A stretch of DNA of 64,000 nt. Origin: Vandiemenella viatica (taxonomy: Eukaryota; Arthropoda; Insecta; Orthoptera; Morabidae). The notes below the pieces were generated by a model, which searched no databases, was not told the origin of the DNA, and saw only the letters and a program-made list of their open reading frames with translations. Position numbers and translations under genes: made by a program. Below, piece after piece: positions 1-12,044 of the stretch (positions are counted from its first letter, which is position 1; every line of letters begins with the position of its first letter). The DNA lies in the NCBI GenBank assembly GCA_031002005.1, contig CM061920.1:107257447-107321446 (forward strand). The letters are read 5' to 3'.

Positions 1-2081
1 AAATAATTACCCCAGTAATATTAAGTCAGTGAAAACGAAGGTTACTAAAAGTAAATCTTAACAACTTACCTTAAGCCATGTAATATTAGTTTCTATTGTG
101 GTGTAGGGAGCATAGACAGCGTTCAATTTGGAACTAATTTCATTCAAATCAAATAATGATTTCAGTAAAAAGTAGCAAATAATAATTAATATGCTGATTT
201 AAACGAAATACATACTTTTCTTTGAGTGTTGAGGCAATTCATTTATTGGCAGTTGCTTAACTAAATAGAAGTGTTACAAAATAAAGTTCAATGTAATTCC
301 TCGTGCCTTGCGCTTTACCAAAAAATTTCAGTTGTCATCCTGGTCCAGGTAGCATTTCAACCCAATTACAAACTACGCTAAAATTACAGCCAGAGAAACA
401 ATACTTCAATAACACGCATATTAATACATGGCGATATAAACTTGATCAAAAAACATCACTGGTTCTGACACTTTCTTTTTTGATAATTGTGATTCATATC
501 GATTCTACGACAATGTTTGAATGGCTGACAGTTACATGCGGCTGAAAAATGTCATCAGTAAAACCAACGGAAATTAAAATAAATCTTAATAACTTACTTC
601 ATTCCCCGTAATATTAGTTTTAATTGTAGTCTATGCAGTATAGATCACGATCAGCGTGGAATTACTTTACTTAAAACGAAGTAATGAATTAAGTAACAGA
701 ACACTCATGGAAACAATTACTTTTTTTTTTTTTTTTTTAAAAAAGTTTCTTATTCCCTCCGCTGTAACAGGTTTAATGAAGTGTTCTGACAATTCATTTC
801 TCTGCCGTTGCCTAAATAAGTATAATTGTTGGTATAGAATGCTCATAACCTTATTTTGTAATTCGTATATATTTTGGCTGTATTTTACACAGCGATACAT
901 ACGGAAGTTCTACTGAATGAATGATGTCAGAATTAGGTAAGTAATTAAATTAAAAACAACTCAGAAATCTTAAAACCTAATGCTATAGCGTTTGTTATTT
1001 GGTTACAGGTCTCATTCAACACGATAAATACGGAACTACTTCCATCAGTATAAAAATACCGTAACTTCAGTAACTTGGAGTTAATGAAAGCAGCTTAAAT
1101 TATTTATATAAAAAATTTCATCGTGAATTAGTCTGTAAAAAAAATGTGTCAGTTGTCTGGTCCTATCTACATTTCTACATAACCACAACTTCCACCAATA
1201 TTGTTGTTCAAAACTCATAGATGCTTTTACCCGCGTACGAATACATTCATCGTATTGTGATCTAAATTTGACGAAATGGAAATATTTACATGTATCTCGT
1301 ATAGTTACATCAGTAATAAAAGCAACTAATAATTAATATGTTAATTAAACGCAGTACATACCTTTATTTCAGTGTTTTGGCAAATCATTCCTTCCAGGAT
1401 ATTATAACAGTGACTTAAAATATCTATATTTGATATAAATATCTTGTAAACCCGTCAAAAATGACGCGTTGAATGCTGTATTTTAGCAATTCGTTTCTTC
1501 GCTGACTAAGTACACACTTTGACAATAAATTTAGCCGCCGCTGAAAAATTCTATCACTCATATTTTGCAAAATCTGACATCAATGTCATCCTAAGAAACA
1601 GTAACGCAATACTGGCTTGCCGGTATTGCATTACTGTTTCCTGGGATGACATTGATGTCAGATATTGCAAAATATGAGTGATAGAATTTTTCAGCGGCGG
1701 CCAAATTTATTGTCAAAGTGTGTACAATTTTCGTCAAATAACGTTGAAAATGACGTAATGTTATCTTACTGTAAGAACAATATCACTGTCCAGAGTGTAT
1801 AAAAAAAGCTCAATCAAATGAATTTTATTAATTAAGAAAAAGCAACTAATAATTAATATGTCGATTTAAACGGAATACGTGCTTTTCTTTCAGTGTTCTG
1901 ACAGTTAATTTATTTACTGATGCTTACTAAATAGAACTGAACTTAGAACAACATATCTCATCGTAAATTAAGGAAAAAAAGACGAAAGCGTGACGTCATA
2001 GGGCGACGTCATAGAGTGACAGACGACGTCATAGATGACAGAGAGATGCTTATAATAATATTAGATTAGATTAGATTAGAT
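1..2081 (+). repeat. Degenerate ~0.52-kb tandem repeat array, R1
   Basis: About four diverged units run through this stretch. Two anchor phrases recur: TAATATTAGTTT near 81 and 609 (528 bp apart) and AATAATTAATATG near 181, 1328 and 1848 (last pair 520 bp apart). The array begins before the window. It ends with a short subarray of GACGTCATAG copies (about 1987-2035) and a TTAGA run to 2081. The same family with the same type of end occurs at 12045-14453. No coding capacity is visible. It may be a tandem-repeat-bearing non-autonomous transposon rather than a chromosomal satellite, because the two arrays share their end sequence. Confidence 0.65.
1513..1722. mobile_element. TA-flanked palindromic MITE (hairpin)
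   Basis: Positions 1510-1725 form an almost perfect palindrome centred between 1617 and 1618, with essentially no loop and a mismatch at 1533/1702. The outermost bases read TA-CACACTTTGAC on the left and GTCAAAGTGTG-TA on the right, so the unit is bounded by TA dinucleotides at 1511-1512 and 1723-1724. TA target duplication with CA-starting termini fits a Tc1/mariner-type foldback MITE. It lies inside the R1 repeat array. There is no coding capacity. Confidence 0.65.
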
Positions 2082-2689
2082 AAAAGTAATACTAATACCG
2101 TTAATTTTTTTCATCTTATGCTTGACTATCTGTGCTGACATAAACACTAAGTTTCCTGATACTTAATAATGAATCACTTGCATTTTCTTTCACTTCTTTC
2201 CCTTTGGCTACTGTTAATTCATCTCTTCTTTTTTTACTGTTGTTATTAATTGCGAAATATAAACGCTTGAAGTTTCTCTACGCTCCTACTAGTGCATTAT
2301 TGGCATTTTGATGATTTATGCTCATGGTCTTCTTCTACTTCCCTTCCATATATTGTTCCTAATTCTTCGTTCAATATACATCCCAACATCGCCTCCAACG
2401 TATGATTAATACAAATATATATCCATCTCGTGTCTTCCAATCGTGATCTTTTATAGCAACTGTTACCAAGTGGTCCCTCAGTTAATGTCAACATGCTAAC
2501 CTAGCTGCATTCTTTTTGTAATTCTTCCAGTTCTTGTATTTGATACTGATAATAATCAGGTTACAGTGTTTCCTTACTTTCCTAACAATTCCTTATTAAT
2601 CTCACTAGCAGATGCAGAATTTTTTACTACCACCTCCACAATTTGTCCTGCACAACTGAACGTATTATAAAATGGCATAATAAGATATT

Positions 2690-2960
2690 TACAGCCTGCA
2701 TTCCACTAATAATCATAAAAAAGCTATATATTCCTGTCAGGGTACCTATTAAGCTCATTTTTTGGCATTTATCTTTATTCCTTGTTGAAGAACCGAAATG
2801 TACTTCCAGATCTTTCTATAGCAGTACATAAGCTTTTGCTCTTGTATCTGGTAGCTGAAATTCTACCATAAAACATCATATCATTTGCAAACAATCTAAC
2901 TTCTGACTATGAACCAAGAACAGAACCATTCAGTAAATAATGAACAGTTAGGATTTCCGT
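2690..2960 (-). pseudogene. Possible LINE reverse transcriptase fragment
   Basis: On the minus strand around 2850-2920 the translation contains VRLFANDMMFYGRI, which resembles the 'VKLFADD' catalytic block of CR1/L2-like non-LTR reverse transcriptases, with the first Asp of the DD pair replaced by Asn. The surrounding frames are interrupted. The match rests on a short block, so this is tentative. Confidence 0.3.
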
Positions 2961-3112
2961 CCGGCCATCCCGATTTCGATTTTCCATGGGGTCCCCAATC
3001 CCTCCAGGTTAATGCAAATTAAAAGGCCATGGTCGAAATCTTTCCCGTTCCTTGCACTCAGTTCTTCCCCTCCACTAATGTTCTCGACGTCGACGGGGCG
3101 TAAAAGCATAAG
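2951..3112 (+). repeat. tRNA-derived SINE, partial (body and tail)
   Basis: Contains the window's recurrent SINE body in order: CCGTCCGGCCATCC, a TTTTCCATGG block, a TCCCTCCAGG block, AAAAGGCCATGG, TTCCTTGC, and the tail CTCGACGTCGACGGGGCG. The tRNA-like head is missing. Confidence 0.7.
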
Positions 3113-3742
3113 CAAAAAATTAATAATAATAATTAACAGTAATGTTCTCAATACACTAATCCATGGTACTCCTGGTCTCACTTGCATCCCCACTAACACT
3201 GCATTTTTTTTCCTGTGAGTGTTTGTTTTAGCTTTTGCTGTCTACCTCTTAAAAACTCCTTTATTCAGATAGATAAATACTGATTCACTCGTCTTAACTT
3301 TATTCACCATGACTCACTTCGAACAATAAGTTGGAGAGATACAAAACCACTCTAATAACTAGTCCATTTCATTTGAAATATTTTACCCAAAGTCCACTAA
3401 TTGAAAATTCCATCAATAATATTTTCAGTATCTCTGTAGCTTACTAAAAAATCACTTTCTTTCGTAATAGACATTACTGAAGTAGCTAGATATCAAATAA
3501 TAAATAAAGTTCTCAAACTATTTGGTCTATAGTTCTCAACCCCATTTGTCATTCTTCTTTTATGAATAGGTACTACTATGGAAAGTCACCGTGTTTTGTT
3601 ATACAGCAAGTTCCAGACTCAGATTTAATAATGTTTCTAGGTGGCGCAATGAAGAATCATGAGATTTGGGTTAGGTGTATTCTTACTATCGCCATTTCTC
3701 CTTGATTTATACAATCAAGCTGTTTATTGTTCCATCAACTTC

Positions 3743-3984
3743 ACCGGGCGCGATGGGTGAGCGCTTAACGCTCTGGCCTCGCATCCGGGGGGACGCCATT
3801 TCGAATACCCGTCCGGGCATCTAGATTTTGTCTTTTCATGGTTTCCCCAAATCATTCTAGGCTAATGCCGGGATGATTCCTTCAAAAGACCATGACAGAA
3901 TTCCTTCACGTTTCTTGTTACAGATCCCATCCCGCCTCTAATGACCTCGACGTCGACAAGGCGAAAGCATTGATTGAAAAAAGG
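3743..3984 (+). repeat. tRNA-derived SINE, near full length
   Basis: The most complete copy in the window. The head has an A-box-like GATGGGTGAGCGC and a degenerate B box (TTTCGAATACC). It is followed by the conserved body (TTCATGGTTTCCCC, GGCTAATGCCGGGATG, CCTTCAAAAGACCATG) and the tail CTAATGACCTCGACGTCGAC with a short A-rich end. B-box-type sequences in other copies (for example GGGTTCAAATTCCC at 39814) support a tRNA origin and pol III transcription. Confidence 0.75.
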
Positions 3985-4129
3985 AAAATGTATCAACTTT
4001 CCTGGTATTAAATAATTCTTCCTATATTATTTATGGCTATTTTAGTGATCTATTTCTATCCACTCACAACCAACATCGAACCTAAGTAAACGTACCGTCC
4101 TAACCTTATCACAATTGGAAGGAAGCAAA

Positions 4130-4330
4130 ATTCTTATTCTATAAAGTCTATAACAAACGAGTATTGATCTACGAGTCTGAAAGATGAACATGGACAACGA
4201 AAGACAAACAGGCGGCTGTGATGATGTTCCTGAGTGGCACGGAAAACATAATGAGGAAGGATAAGATAGTTATAAGGAATTAAAACATCATAGAGAGCTT
4301 AAAGGCTAAAGTAGAAAAAACTGCGAAGGC
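4130..4330 (+). pseudogene. LINE reverse transcriptase C-terminal fragment
   Basis: The plus-strand translation from about 4135 reads as a decayed version of the 'LYGSETWTLTK...QAAEMRFLR...RRDRIRNE' block that follows the catalytic core in many arthropod non-LTR elements; visible remnants are ESERWTWTTKDKQAAVMMFL and KDKIVIRN. A stop follows. The 5' part of the element is absent. Confidence 0.5.
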
Positions 4331-5144
4331 TGGAACAAGTTTCAAAATTGGGGTGGGGCGGGGGGGGGGGGGGGGGGAGAACGATTAAGTTAGCGGTCTT
4401 GAGCAAAGTGAAGGGCAGTAAATCAGAAACAAATAGCGTAGAGGTAGTTCTAGAGGTACCACCATAGTGAAGGAAGATGTGACACATGACAAGTGATGAT
4501 ACTCTCATACAACCTAGACGCAGGCCATGGCCAGTATAACTTCCACAACCATGCCCAAGTTGCCTTTGCTGATTTCTTATTTAACCGTCTCACGGTCGGA
4601 TTTAATAGTGGCCGTTCGTGGTGACGCAGGCCCAGATATACAATTTCTCTTTGCCACATTTTCATGTCACTCTTTGTACTCTGACGTTCATCCCTTTCGT
4701 TATTTCTAGCAATCTCCCCCTCCTCTAGTATTCTTTTGCTTTGTTTAACCCCTCGACAGTGACCCCATATTGTTAAACACTTCAACAGGCATTGCGCTAT
4801 GTTTAAATATATTTGTGAGCTGATATTCTAAAACAAGTTTATCTTGCAGACTTAGGCCTCTCCCACGGAACACTTTTTTGTTCCTTTCTTTTACTCTTAC
4901 TCCTCTTCTGCTAACGGTCCGCTGCACCTCACCCTCTTCTGCAAACGTCTCATCCATCCTGACAGAGCACACCTACATCTTCTCAATTACTTCTGTGTCT
5001 CAGATCCGTGTGTTATAACATTGTTCTGCGGTCTGTAGCCAATTCCCATCCGTCCTCTGATTAAAAGGACTTCAAGACGTCCAGCAATGTCACGCGGCTA
5101 TGATATGTGACACTAAAATTTCATATTTTGTCCTTAAAACTCAC

Positions 5145-5301
5145 CATCATGATTGTAGTCAAAGTGTTGAGTTGGTCTGCCAAGGGTGAGACTTTTTATT
5201 CCACGCATAATCCTACGAACACTCGACAGAGGTGATGATAACCTTTCTCTTTGAATGAAAAGGAAGCGTTTCCCTCTCATGTTACGACCCAAGGACAGAC
5301 C
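5145..5301 (-). other. Candidate coding exon of unknown gene
   Basis: On the minus strand a 157-nt open stretch is bounded by a good acceptor (CTACTTTGTCCAG, exon starts at 5301) and a good donor (ATGATG|GTGAGT, exon ends at 5145). The encoded peptide is compositionally ordinary and soluble-looking, with blocks such as RFLFIQRERLSSPLSSVRR and SLTLGRPTQHFDYNHD. It lies on the same strand as, and downstream of, the TMEM198-like exon at 9489-9806, but enters in phase 0 while that exon leaves in phase 1, so at least one exon would have to lie between. I do not recognise the peptide. It could equally be a transposon remnant with chance splice sites. Confidence 0.25.
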
Positions 5302-5349
5302 CTGGACAAAGTAGGCATTTGCCTTTTTCAACGTATCTATCATTTGGGA

Positions 5350-8300
5350 ACTATCCTAGAACCGTTAACTTACGCCAAAGGTCATCACGGGCTTAAACCT
5401 CGTTGGATATAATGCAGCTTGCGAGACCTGACTCCCAGGACAACTTGTACTACCACAGGATCCACCATAACATGCTACAACGTAATTAAGGCAGTTCAGA
5501 TAACTGTTCGATTACGATCTGCAAAATTGTAAGCTGCTGTCTCAACCAACAGAAAAAAAATGATAAACAATGTTTGCTGTTTGTTATTTCATACTTTCTA
5601 ATCAGAACGCAGAAAGCTTGAAGCCAACTAAACCTACTGATATTTTGTACGCAGTTCTGTGGTTCGGCTTAGGCTTGAAGTCTTTATCCAAATCACCTTA
5701 TTACGAGAGTCGTAATTGCACTAAAATTCCACTTGTATGAAGTCACGGGCAACCGCTAATTATTAAAAAAAAAATTTAAAAAAATACGGAAACGCTTTGA
5801 AGATGTAGAGGATAGTTGCGAAATGACATGTTGCGGAGAGAGTTGATAGGTCACTCCATTTTTTTCATTCACGAAACTTTAAAAGAAACCTTTGAATGTC
5901 ATGGAAGTGTAGTTAATGTTCCAAGTGCTATCGATTGGCTGAATGAAATATTCCTCACATTTCGCTCGTTGGCTTACATCAGCTCAAGCCACATGTGCTC
6001 GAGCAATTTATTTGTGAACGTAGCTTTTACATTTCCATTTCGAGTCGTGTAAAGTGAGTGGGTCGTCTCGTCGAGTACAAATGGGTTGGACACGAATCGT
6101 TCGCCCAATTCCGCCTCCAATCAATCCTCACAGCATTTCACGATACGAGCCAAAAATTAATAAAAAGAGAATTTATTTAATTTAAATTTTGAGGATGTGT
6201 AAAGAGATAAAATAATTTTAGCTTGTGATATTGATGCTCAGTTTAATCTTAGGCATAACAAAGTGAACTTTCTTTAGAAAAATTGATTTAATGATAAATG
6301 TATAAATATAAAATATTTTTTTTTTTTGGTTTTGGAAATAAGATGAAGCCACTTGAGAATATTATTGTTATAAGTACAAATACTCGCAAATAGTTTTCCA
6401 CAAGTTACCCTGAACATTTTGTATTAATAGAACTTTGGGAAAACCAGTCTCTTTTATCAGTCTTCAGTTTTGTCATAGTGTATACGGCTACATAATATCT
6501 GATTGATTTATCAAACCAATTAATTCTTAAGTTACAATGCGATAAATTACGACATATGGTATGCTCTGATAATGTTGTTTAACAAAATTTCGCGAATTAA
6601 GATTTGCTCTGGTGACCAAACAGTAATATTTTCTGATCCAAGTACCTCTAATTTTTTTTACAGAAGAATCCAATTCTGAGGCTATGATGTCATCCTTCCA
6701 AACTAATTGATTTAACTCACTTGAACATTGTTATAGATATCAAACTTCTCTCTCGGGTGAGACTTTCAGATAGGGTTAATATGTTCCGTAGATAGAAAGA
6801 CTTGGAAGAAGATTGTTCCATTTCTTATCGGTTATTTTATTCTATTACCCATCATTATAAAGCATTTTAAAGCTATATTTTAAATATCCTGATGAAACGA
6901 CGTACTGTCGTAACAGGAAGGAAATCAATCTAACACATTAATGACTCCTCTTACTTCACTCAAAACGTCTATGGACTTCAGGGAAATTGAGTAAATCTAC
7001 CATAATTTTTCGAATTTATAAAGTTGCGAAACAGTGAAACTAATATCACGAAGTAGTTGGCATGTATTGTGAGGAGGGTGTCCTTAACATATGATTTGGT
7101 ATGCTATGTTATACAGCCAAAAATAACATTTTCACCTAAATTCATTTGACGGTATTAGATAGCATTGCAAACAGACATCTAGCCACATGTCAGGAATTTA
7201 GATGCAAAACTCGTCAAACACCATACTGCTACCGAATAAAACGAGAGGCATAAAATTCTATTAACGAAACTGAATTAGGTCTTCACGTATAGGTGTCAGT
7301 TTGCTTCAAAAAGGAACGAAGGGGAATGTACAAACAAATAATCCACGTGGAAGCGCCAGAGGTTCAGCGTCATCCATCGGAGTTTCGCACCCCTTTAAAA
7401 ATTAGATTTGAACCAGTATACCAGCGTATTGCTTTCAACATTATTTAAGTTCCACCATGACATGGGTGACCATTACGAAATTTTTATACATGATGGCACT
7501 GTTAACGAAATGCAAATCCATGACAACAATAACTACATCGAGCTTTAAAATACCTATATGTCTATCGAGACTTTTCCAATTATTAAAACTGCACGCTGTC
7601 AAGTTTATTAAGAAAATCAGAATAACAGTAAACTACCTTCATTCAAATTACTTAACTGCAAATAAAGCCGTCTTACCCTAAATTTATACAACCCACAGAC
7701 AGAACGCTCTAAAAATCAAAAAATCTATTGCTATATGGGTACGCGGGAAATTTCAACGATGCAATAGCTTTTCATTGGATTTCACTGAAGTTTAATTTCC
7801 AAGGGTGTTATCTCGGCCCTTACATGAACCATGTATTGACGGATTGGGGGACCTGATTTAAGAGCACACTCGTCCCATGGGTCGATATGCACGGTGTTCA
7901 GGAAGCTGTTGCATGATTTCGAAGACTCTGGAGACTCATGTCGAACATGTCCGGAAAAGTAGACCTGAATTGGCAGGCTCCAAATTTCGTCATATTCTTT
8001 GATACATGTTCATGTAATCAATTTAAAAAAATACATTTAGCATGTAATCATACTTCTCTAAATACGTCCACAGGAAAAAAAAAGAATCCTTGTAATTCTC
8101 CTCTGCATCCGGAATGATTAATGATATCACGAAACCGGAAGCAGGTTTACTTTTTAACCACTGAATAACGAATCCTTAGCAGATGAATTTGGGTTCAAAC
8201 TTCGCACTTCCTTCACTGAAATTCGATCTGAATAATGACGTATCATCAAATCAGTTGACGTTTGGCTTGATTGTTGTTTTTTGATTTCAATGATTTCTTT

Positions 8301-9110
8301 ATACATCATTTTGTAGCAAAAGACTTCAGTTTATTGAAGTTTCTTCCCGCAGTCCGACACATTAAATGATACAACTCCTTAAACTATTGCTATTTCATCG
8401 AAAGGTTTTAACACACCTATAGATCATATTTCTTCTTCACAGTGATAATAATGTTATTGTTTCGTATATTTTCACTTTGTCTGCGGCATTTGGAAGTGCG
8501 CTAAACATACTGCGCTAAAACAAAAAACTATAAAAACATTTCATGAAAAATTTGCACATAATTTTTCATAGACAAACAAAACGAAATTGGTTAAATTCCT
8601 TTTCCTCCGCAATAATTCCCGATAAATACTGAATTCAAATTATGTGATCCAAAAAACGTAGTTCATACAGCACTGCTCATTCTTCTTGAAGAAGAAAGAG
8701 TGTGAATGTGCCAGAGCTTCTTCAGAGACATTCATAACGAGGCCCATTGTCACTCGACAAAACGACCTGTTCCAAGTCTCATTTGTCCGTCACGGATTAC
8801 GGTCATCATTAGGGCGGTGACAGTGGATCGCAGCTAGCTCTGTTTCTCACACGACTAGCAAAATTTCTGTGCTGATTCGCTTAGTACAGATGCTAGAAAA
8901 ATTATGGTCTGAAACCAGCCATAGAAATTCTTTCTCCTCATCCTTACTGTAAATTAACTCCATACGAGTTACTGTCTGTCTTTCGATGTTGCGACTAACA
9001 CGTCAAGCACTTTTCTTCAGAAGCAAATTGTTGATTTAGGTATTTAATGCTTGAAGGCAGCATATTTATTAGAGCCCTCACAGGATTCTTGATAAACCAC
9101 TTGGAAGAAG
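5350..9110. other. AT-rich DNA with no recognisable gene
   Basis: Several short open frames occur here but none shows a motif, splice boundaries or composition that would support coding. Nothing repeated elsewhere in the window was noticed. Given the exon at 9489-9806 on the minus strand, intronic sequence is the simplest reading. Confidence 0.4.
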
Positions 9111-9125
9111 TTGGCTCTTATAAGG

Positions 9126-9330
9126 AACCGGCCGCGGTATATGAACGTTAACGTTCTGGCCTCGCATTCCGGCATCCAGATTTGGATTTTACTTGGTTTT
9201 CCCAAATCTCTCCAGGCGCATGTCGGGATGCTTCCTTCAAAAGGCCATTGCCGAATTCCTTCCCGTGCCTTACCCCAGTTCTCTCCCGCCTCTAATGACT
9301 TCAACGTCGATGAGGCAAAAAAAGCCTTAT
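9126..9330 (+). repeat. tRNA-derived SINE copy
   Basis: Carries GTTCTGGCCTCGCATTCCGG, GGTTTTCCCAAATC, TCTCCAGGCGCATG, CCTTCAAAAGGCCATTG and the tail CTAATGACTTCAACGTCGATG, the same order as the other copies. It sits 160 bp from the splice donor of the TMEM198-like exon, so it lies in the first few hundred bases of that intron. Confidence 0.75.
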
Positions 9331-9349
9331 AAGAAACAATCAAGGTGAT

Positions 9350-9450
9350 CACCAGGACTCTTTTGGGGAAACCAAGTAAATCAGAAATGTGGATGTCGGG
9401 GGTCATAATTAAACCCGGGTGCTCCCACTGATTCACCGATTTCGGTGTTA
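9350..9450 (-). repeat. Partial SINE in inverse orientation
   Basis: GGGGAAACCAAGTAAATCAGAAATGTGGATG followed by a CCCGGGTGCTCCCAC block matches the reverse complement of the SINE head and body (compare GGGGAAACCATGG near 47477). With the plus-strand copy at 9126-9330 it forms a head-to-head inverted pair next to the exon. Confidence 0.45.
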
Positions 9451-9488
9451 AAAGTTGTACCATTTCGTCATTTATCAGAGGTACTCAC

Positions 9489-9806
9489 CCAGTAGACTGT
9501 AGACGACGCCGAAGACGATGTACATGGAGCAGATGATGGCCGCCGCGGCGTCGGTGTCTGCGGCGGTGCCGTAGTCCAGCCTGGGTGGGCAGGCGGGCTC
9601 CGAGCCCGGGGGCGGGCGAGCGCCCGCGCCTCCCCCGCTGCCAGTGGGGGGCGGCCCGGTGGCGGGCGTCCTGGCCCCTCCGCCGCCTCCGCGGCCACCG
9701 CCCCCGCCAGCCACCCCCGCGCCGCCCACCACTGCCGGGGGCAGCGCCGGCGGCGACACAGTGGTCACGGACACCGACAGCGACATGACGTCACGGCCGC
9801 CGCCTC
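9489..9806 (-). CDS. First coding exon of a TMEM198-like membrane protein (DUF4203 family)
   Basis: On the minus strand the exon starts after a strong acceptor (GTGTGTGCAG, AG at 9808-9807) and ends at a strong donor (CTACTGG|GTGAGT, GT at 9488-9487), leaving in phase 1. The ATG at 9786 follows 20 nt of 5' UTR; an upstream in-frame ATG lies in the intron side and is less likely. The first ~75 residues are Gly/Pro/Ala-rich and probably disordered. The last ~20, IICSMYIVFGVVYSLLG, form a hydrophobic helix. In TMEM198/TM7SF3-type proteins the first helix has the pattern 'CSMCCLFGIIYCFFGYRC', and this exon stops exactly at that Gly. Multi-pass membrane protein; vertebrate TMEM198 is described in Wnt/LRP6 signalling. 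The next exons were not found and probably lie at lower coordinates outside the window. The GC content is far above the surroundings, as for a promoter-proximal CpG-rich exon. Identification rests on one helix, so it is probable rather than certain. Confidence 0.55.
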
Positions 9807-10438
9807 CTGCACACACGAAGACGGTCACTCAACTCACACCTCAACTGGAAATATAAAAACGAGTTACTTGGCGACAGTATTAGAAAAGGTGATTTAAGTG
9901 GTCTAAAACCAGATTATTGAATGTAGCGTACATAAGCTACTGTCCCTGCATTTAAGCGTATCATTTGTTCCTGCTGTTGACTAGGAATCCTCGGCGTTTA
10001 TTTTCGTATAAGCTCGGTCGCAAGCAGATACGGTACTCACAGGGTCCATACGCGTGAAATTCAAATAATTCTTAAAATCTTTCTTGTAAGTAGCAGGATG
10101 TAAAAAAAAATTTAAGTCAAAACCAGTAAAACAACTTCCGAAACAAATATAATAAAATGTGTTTATTAATTTCAAGAAGCCACAGTGACGTCCTAGAAAA
10201 ATTGTTAGTCATTTACGACATATTTCTGAAAGTGGAGGATAACGTCTCATACCTGTATTTCAACTGCGGATCAATCATAAAAGTTGTTGGACTAACGTGA
10301 ATTCACATATTTCGCATTTGAATGAAACTAGAGCAAATATTTGAGCGGTATTAAATAAAATAGTTTAAAAGTGCTGTTAGTTAACTAGAACGTTAAGTGA
10401 ACATCCCTAAACTCTGTTTCAAATACTAATTCACTATA

Positions 10439-11134
10439 CAGGGTGCCCCGAATGCCGTGTACAAATTTGGAGGGGAGGTAGAGAACATCATGAGGAGCCA
10501 TAATGACATCAGAACGCATGGATGGAAACGTAACCCTAACGAGATAAAGAGACGCAAAGACAGTAAGGCCACAACTCAGAATGTAGCGTAAAACGCTTTA
10601 TTAGACACAAAAAACAATAATAAATAAAAACTATGACATAAAAGCATCACAGGAAGTTTTCGAAATTGCAATCATTGGCATGTGAGCACGCACGACACCG
10701 GCGCGACATGGATTGGCACACATGCTTTGAAACCGGATCGTACCAGCAGCTATGGATATTCGTGCCACCAGGTCCATTACAGAATTAACGGGCGTGTCGT
10801 ACTAACAAGGCACTTCATGGCACCCCAGAGAAAAAAATCCAGAGGAGATAAATCAGGGGATCTGGGAGGCGAAGCGACGGGACTACCATGCCCAAACCAT
10901 CAGTTTGGAAATGTCCAGTCCAAATGATCACGAACACACCTTCCACAATGAGATGGCGCCCCGTTTTGTTGAAATCACATGCGGCGCCGAACAGGTGCAG
11001 CGACATCGGTAAGCAGTTCCGGAAGTACCTCCTGTAGAAAGACGAGAGTCCAGTCGAGGCGATAAGATGTATGGTTCCTCACGATGTTCCCTACCTCCCC
11101 TCCATGTTTGTACACGGGATTCGGTGACACCCTG
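10439..11134 (-). mobile_element. Decayed Tc1/mariner-type transposon (DUF4817-associated group)
   Basis: Inverted ends of about 50 bp begin CAGGGTG(C/T)C.CCGAAT and share TGTACAAA..TGGAGGGGAGGTAG. TA dinucleotides flank both ends (10437-10438 and 11135-11136). Minus-strand frames between about 10815 and 10965 hold the transposase C-terminal catalytic block: GAPSHCGRCVRDHLDWTFPN and PPRSPDLSPLDFFLWG. Length is 696 bp with internal stops, so it is a non-autonomous, dead copy. It lies roughly 630 bp upstream of the TMEM198-like exon. Confidence 0.8.
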
Positions 11135-12044
11135 TAAATTTATGTATCATAATTTTCCGTTTACGGTCAGTACACGATTATTGTTAGAAACCGTAAGATA
11201 GTGAGTGTTTAGTGCTGTCGTGACAGTACTAGTACGGATTACATGGCAAGGTAGAAGGAGCATACACGGCATATTTAAAGCACTATGTTGCAAGTTGACA
11301 AAAGTGTGTCGTCGATTGATACACTGTCACCTGTTCCCGTTAAAGAGTGACTTTACGTTTATTACAGACATCGGTATTGATACCGGGATCACAACTTAAA
11401 GGGATTTTTTTTTTTAAAATTGGTGAAAAATCCACCGGTATGTCATCTTCTCTGAACCAATAACAGGACCTAATTTCAGAGAATCGGAATAAATTCTTAT
11501 TTCTGTTGCATGTGAGCCAATTGGGGGAACAAGTCTTCCCATATCAACACAGAGTGGGTAACATTCATCCCTCGTCGAATACTGGAAGAAGCTGTGAAAG
11601 CTAGCTATATTACGAGAGATGACTTTATGGTTCAATCGCTGGCAGCCGAACGATCTCTGTCTGCTATACACACAACTCTGCTATGCGATGTGAGGAGTTC
11701 TGCCTGCCCGTACCGATCTAGATCGGTATTGTGAACACTGCAGCCAATTGACTTGCTCTCATTTGGTACCATCTAAAATGCGGTAATCAGGCGAAGTGTG
11801 ACTGTCCACTGCAAAACTCAGCCCGTAATCGACCATTTCAGTGAATACTAAACTAAATTTCTCATGCTCTTCCAATGTTGTGATTTGTAACTTTCATTTC
11901 AAATAATTCATTTCAATTAAATAAATCCCCGAGATGCTCCTTATTAATTCAATTTAATTTTATTAATTTATTTCCAGTCTAGTCAGTAAATTATTAATTC
12001 TGTCAACGCTGATAACTGTTACCTCTCATTAATAATTATAATTT

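Noticed and set aside
4450..4972. Minus-strand frames of 111 and 75 codons, one containing MWQREIVYLG, as possible retroelement pol
   Set aside because: The similarity to a 'YLGH' pol block is too short, and no other pol motif is nearby.
7790..7990. Possible mariner remnant
   Set aside because: A few phrases resemble mariner C-terminal coding sequence, but no terminal repeats or convincing motif could be read.
9585..9856. Plus-strand and alternative-frame ORFs over the GC-rich exon
   Set aside because: Pro/Arg/Gly-rich frames are shadows of the minus-strand exon; only the minus frame has matching splice sites and a membrane helix.
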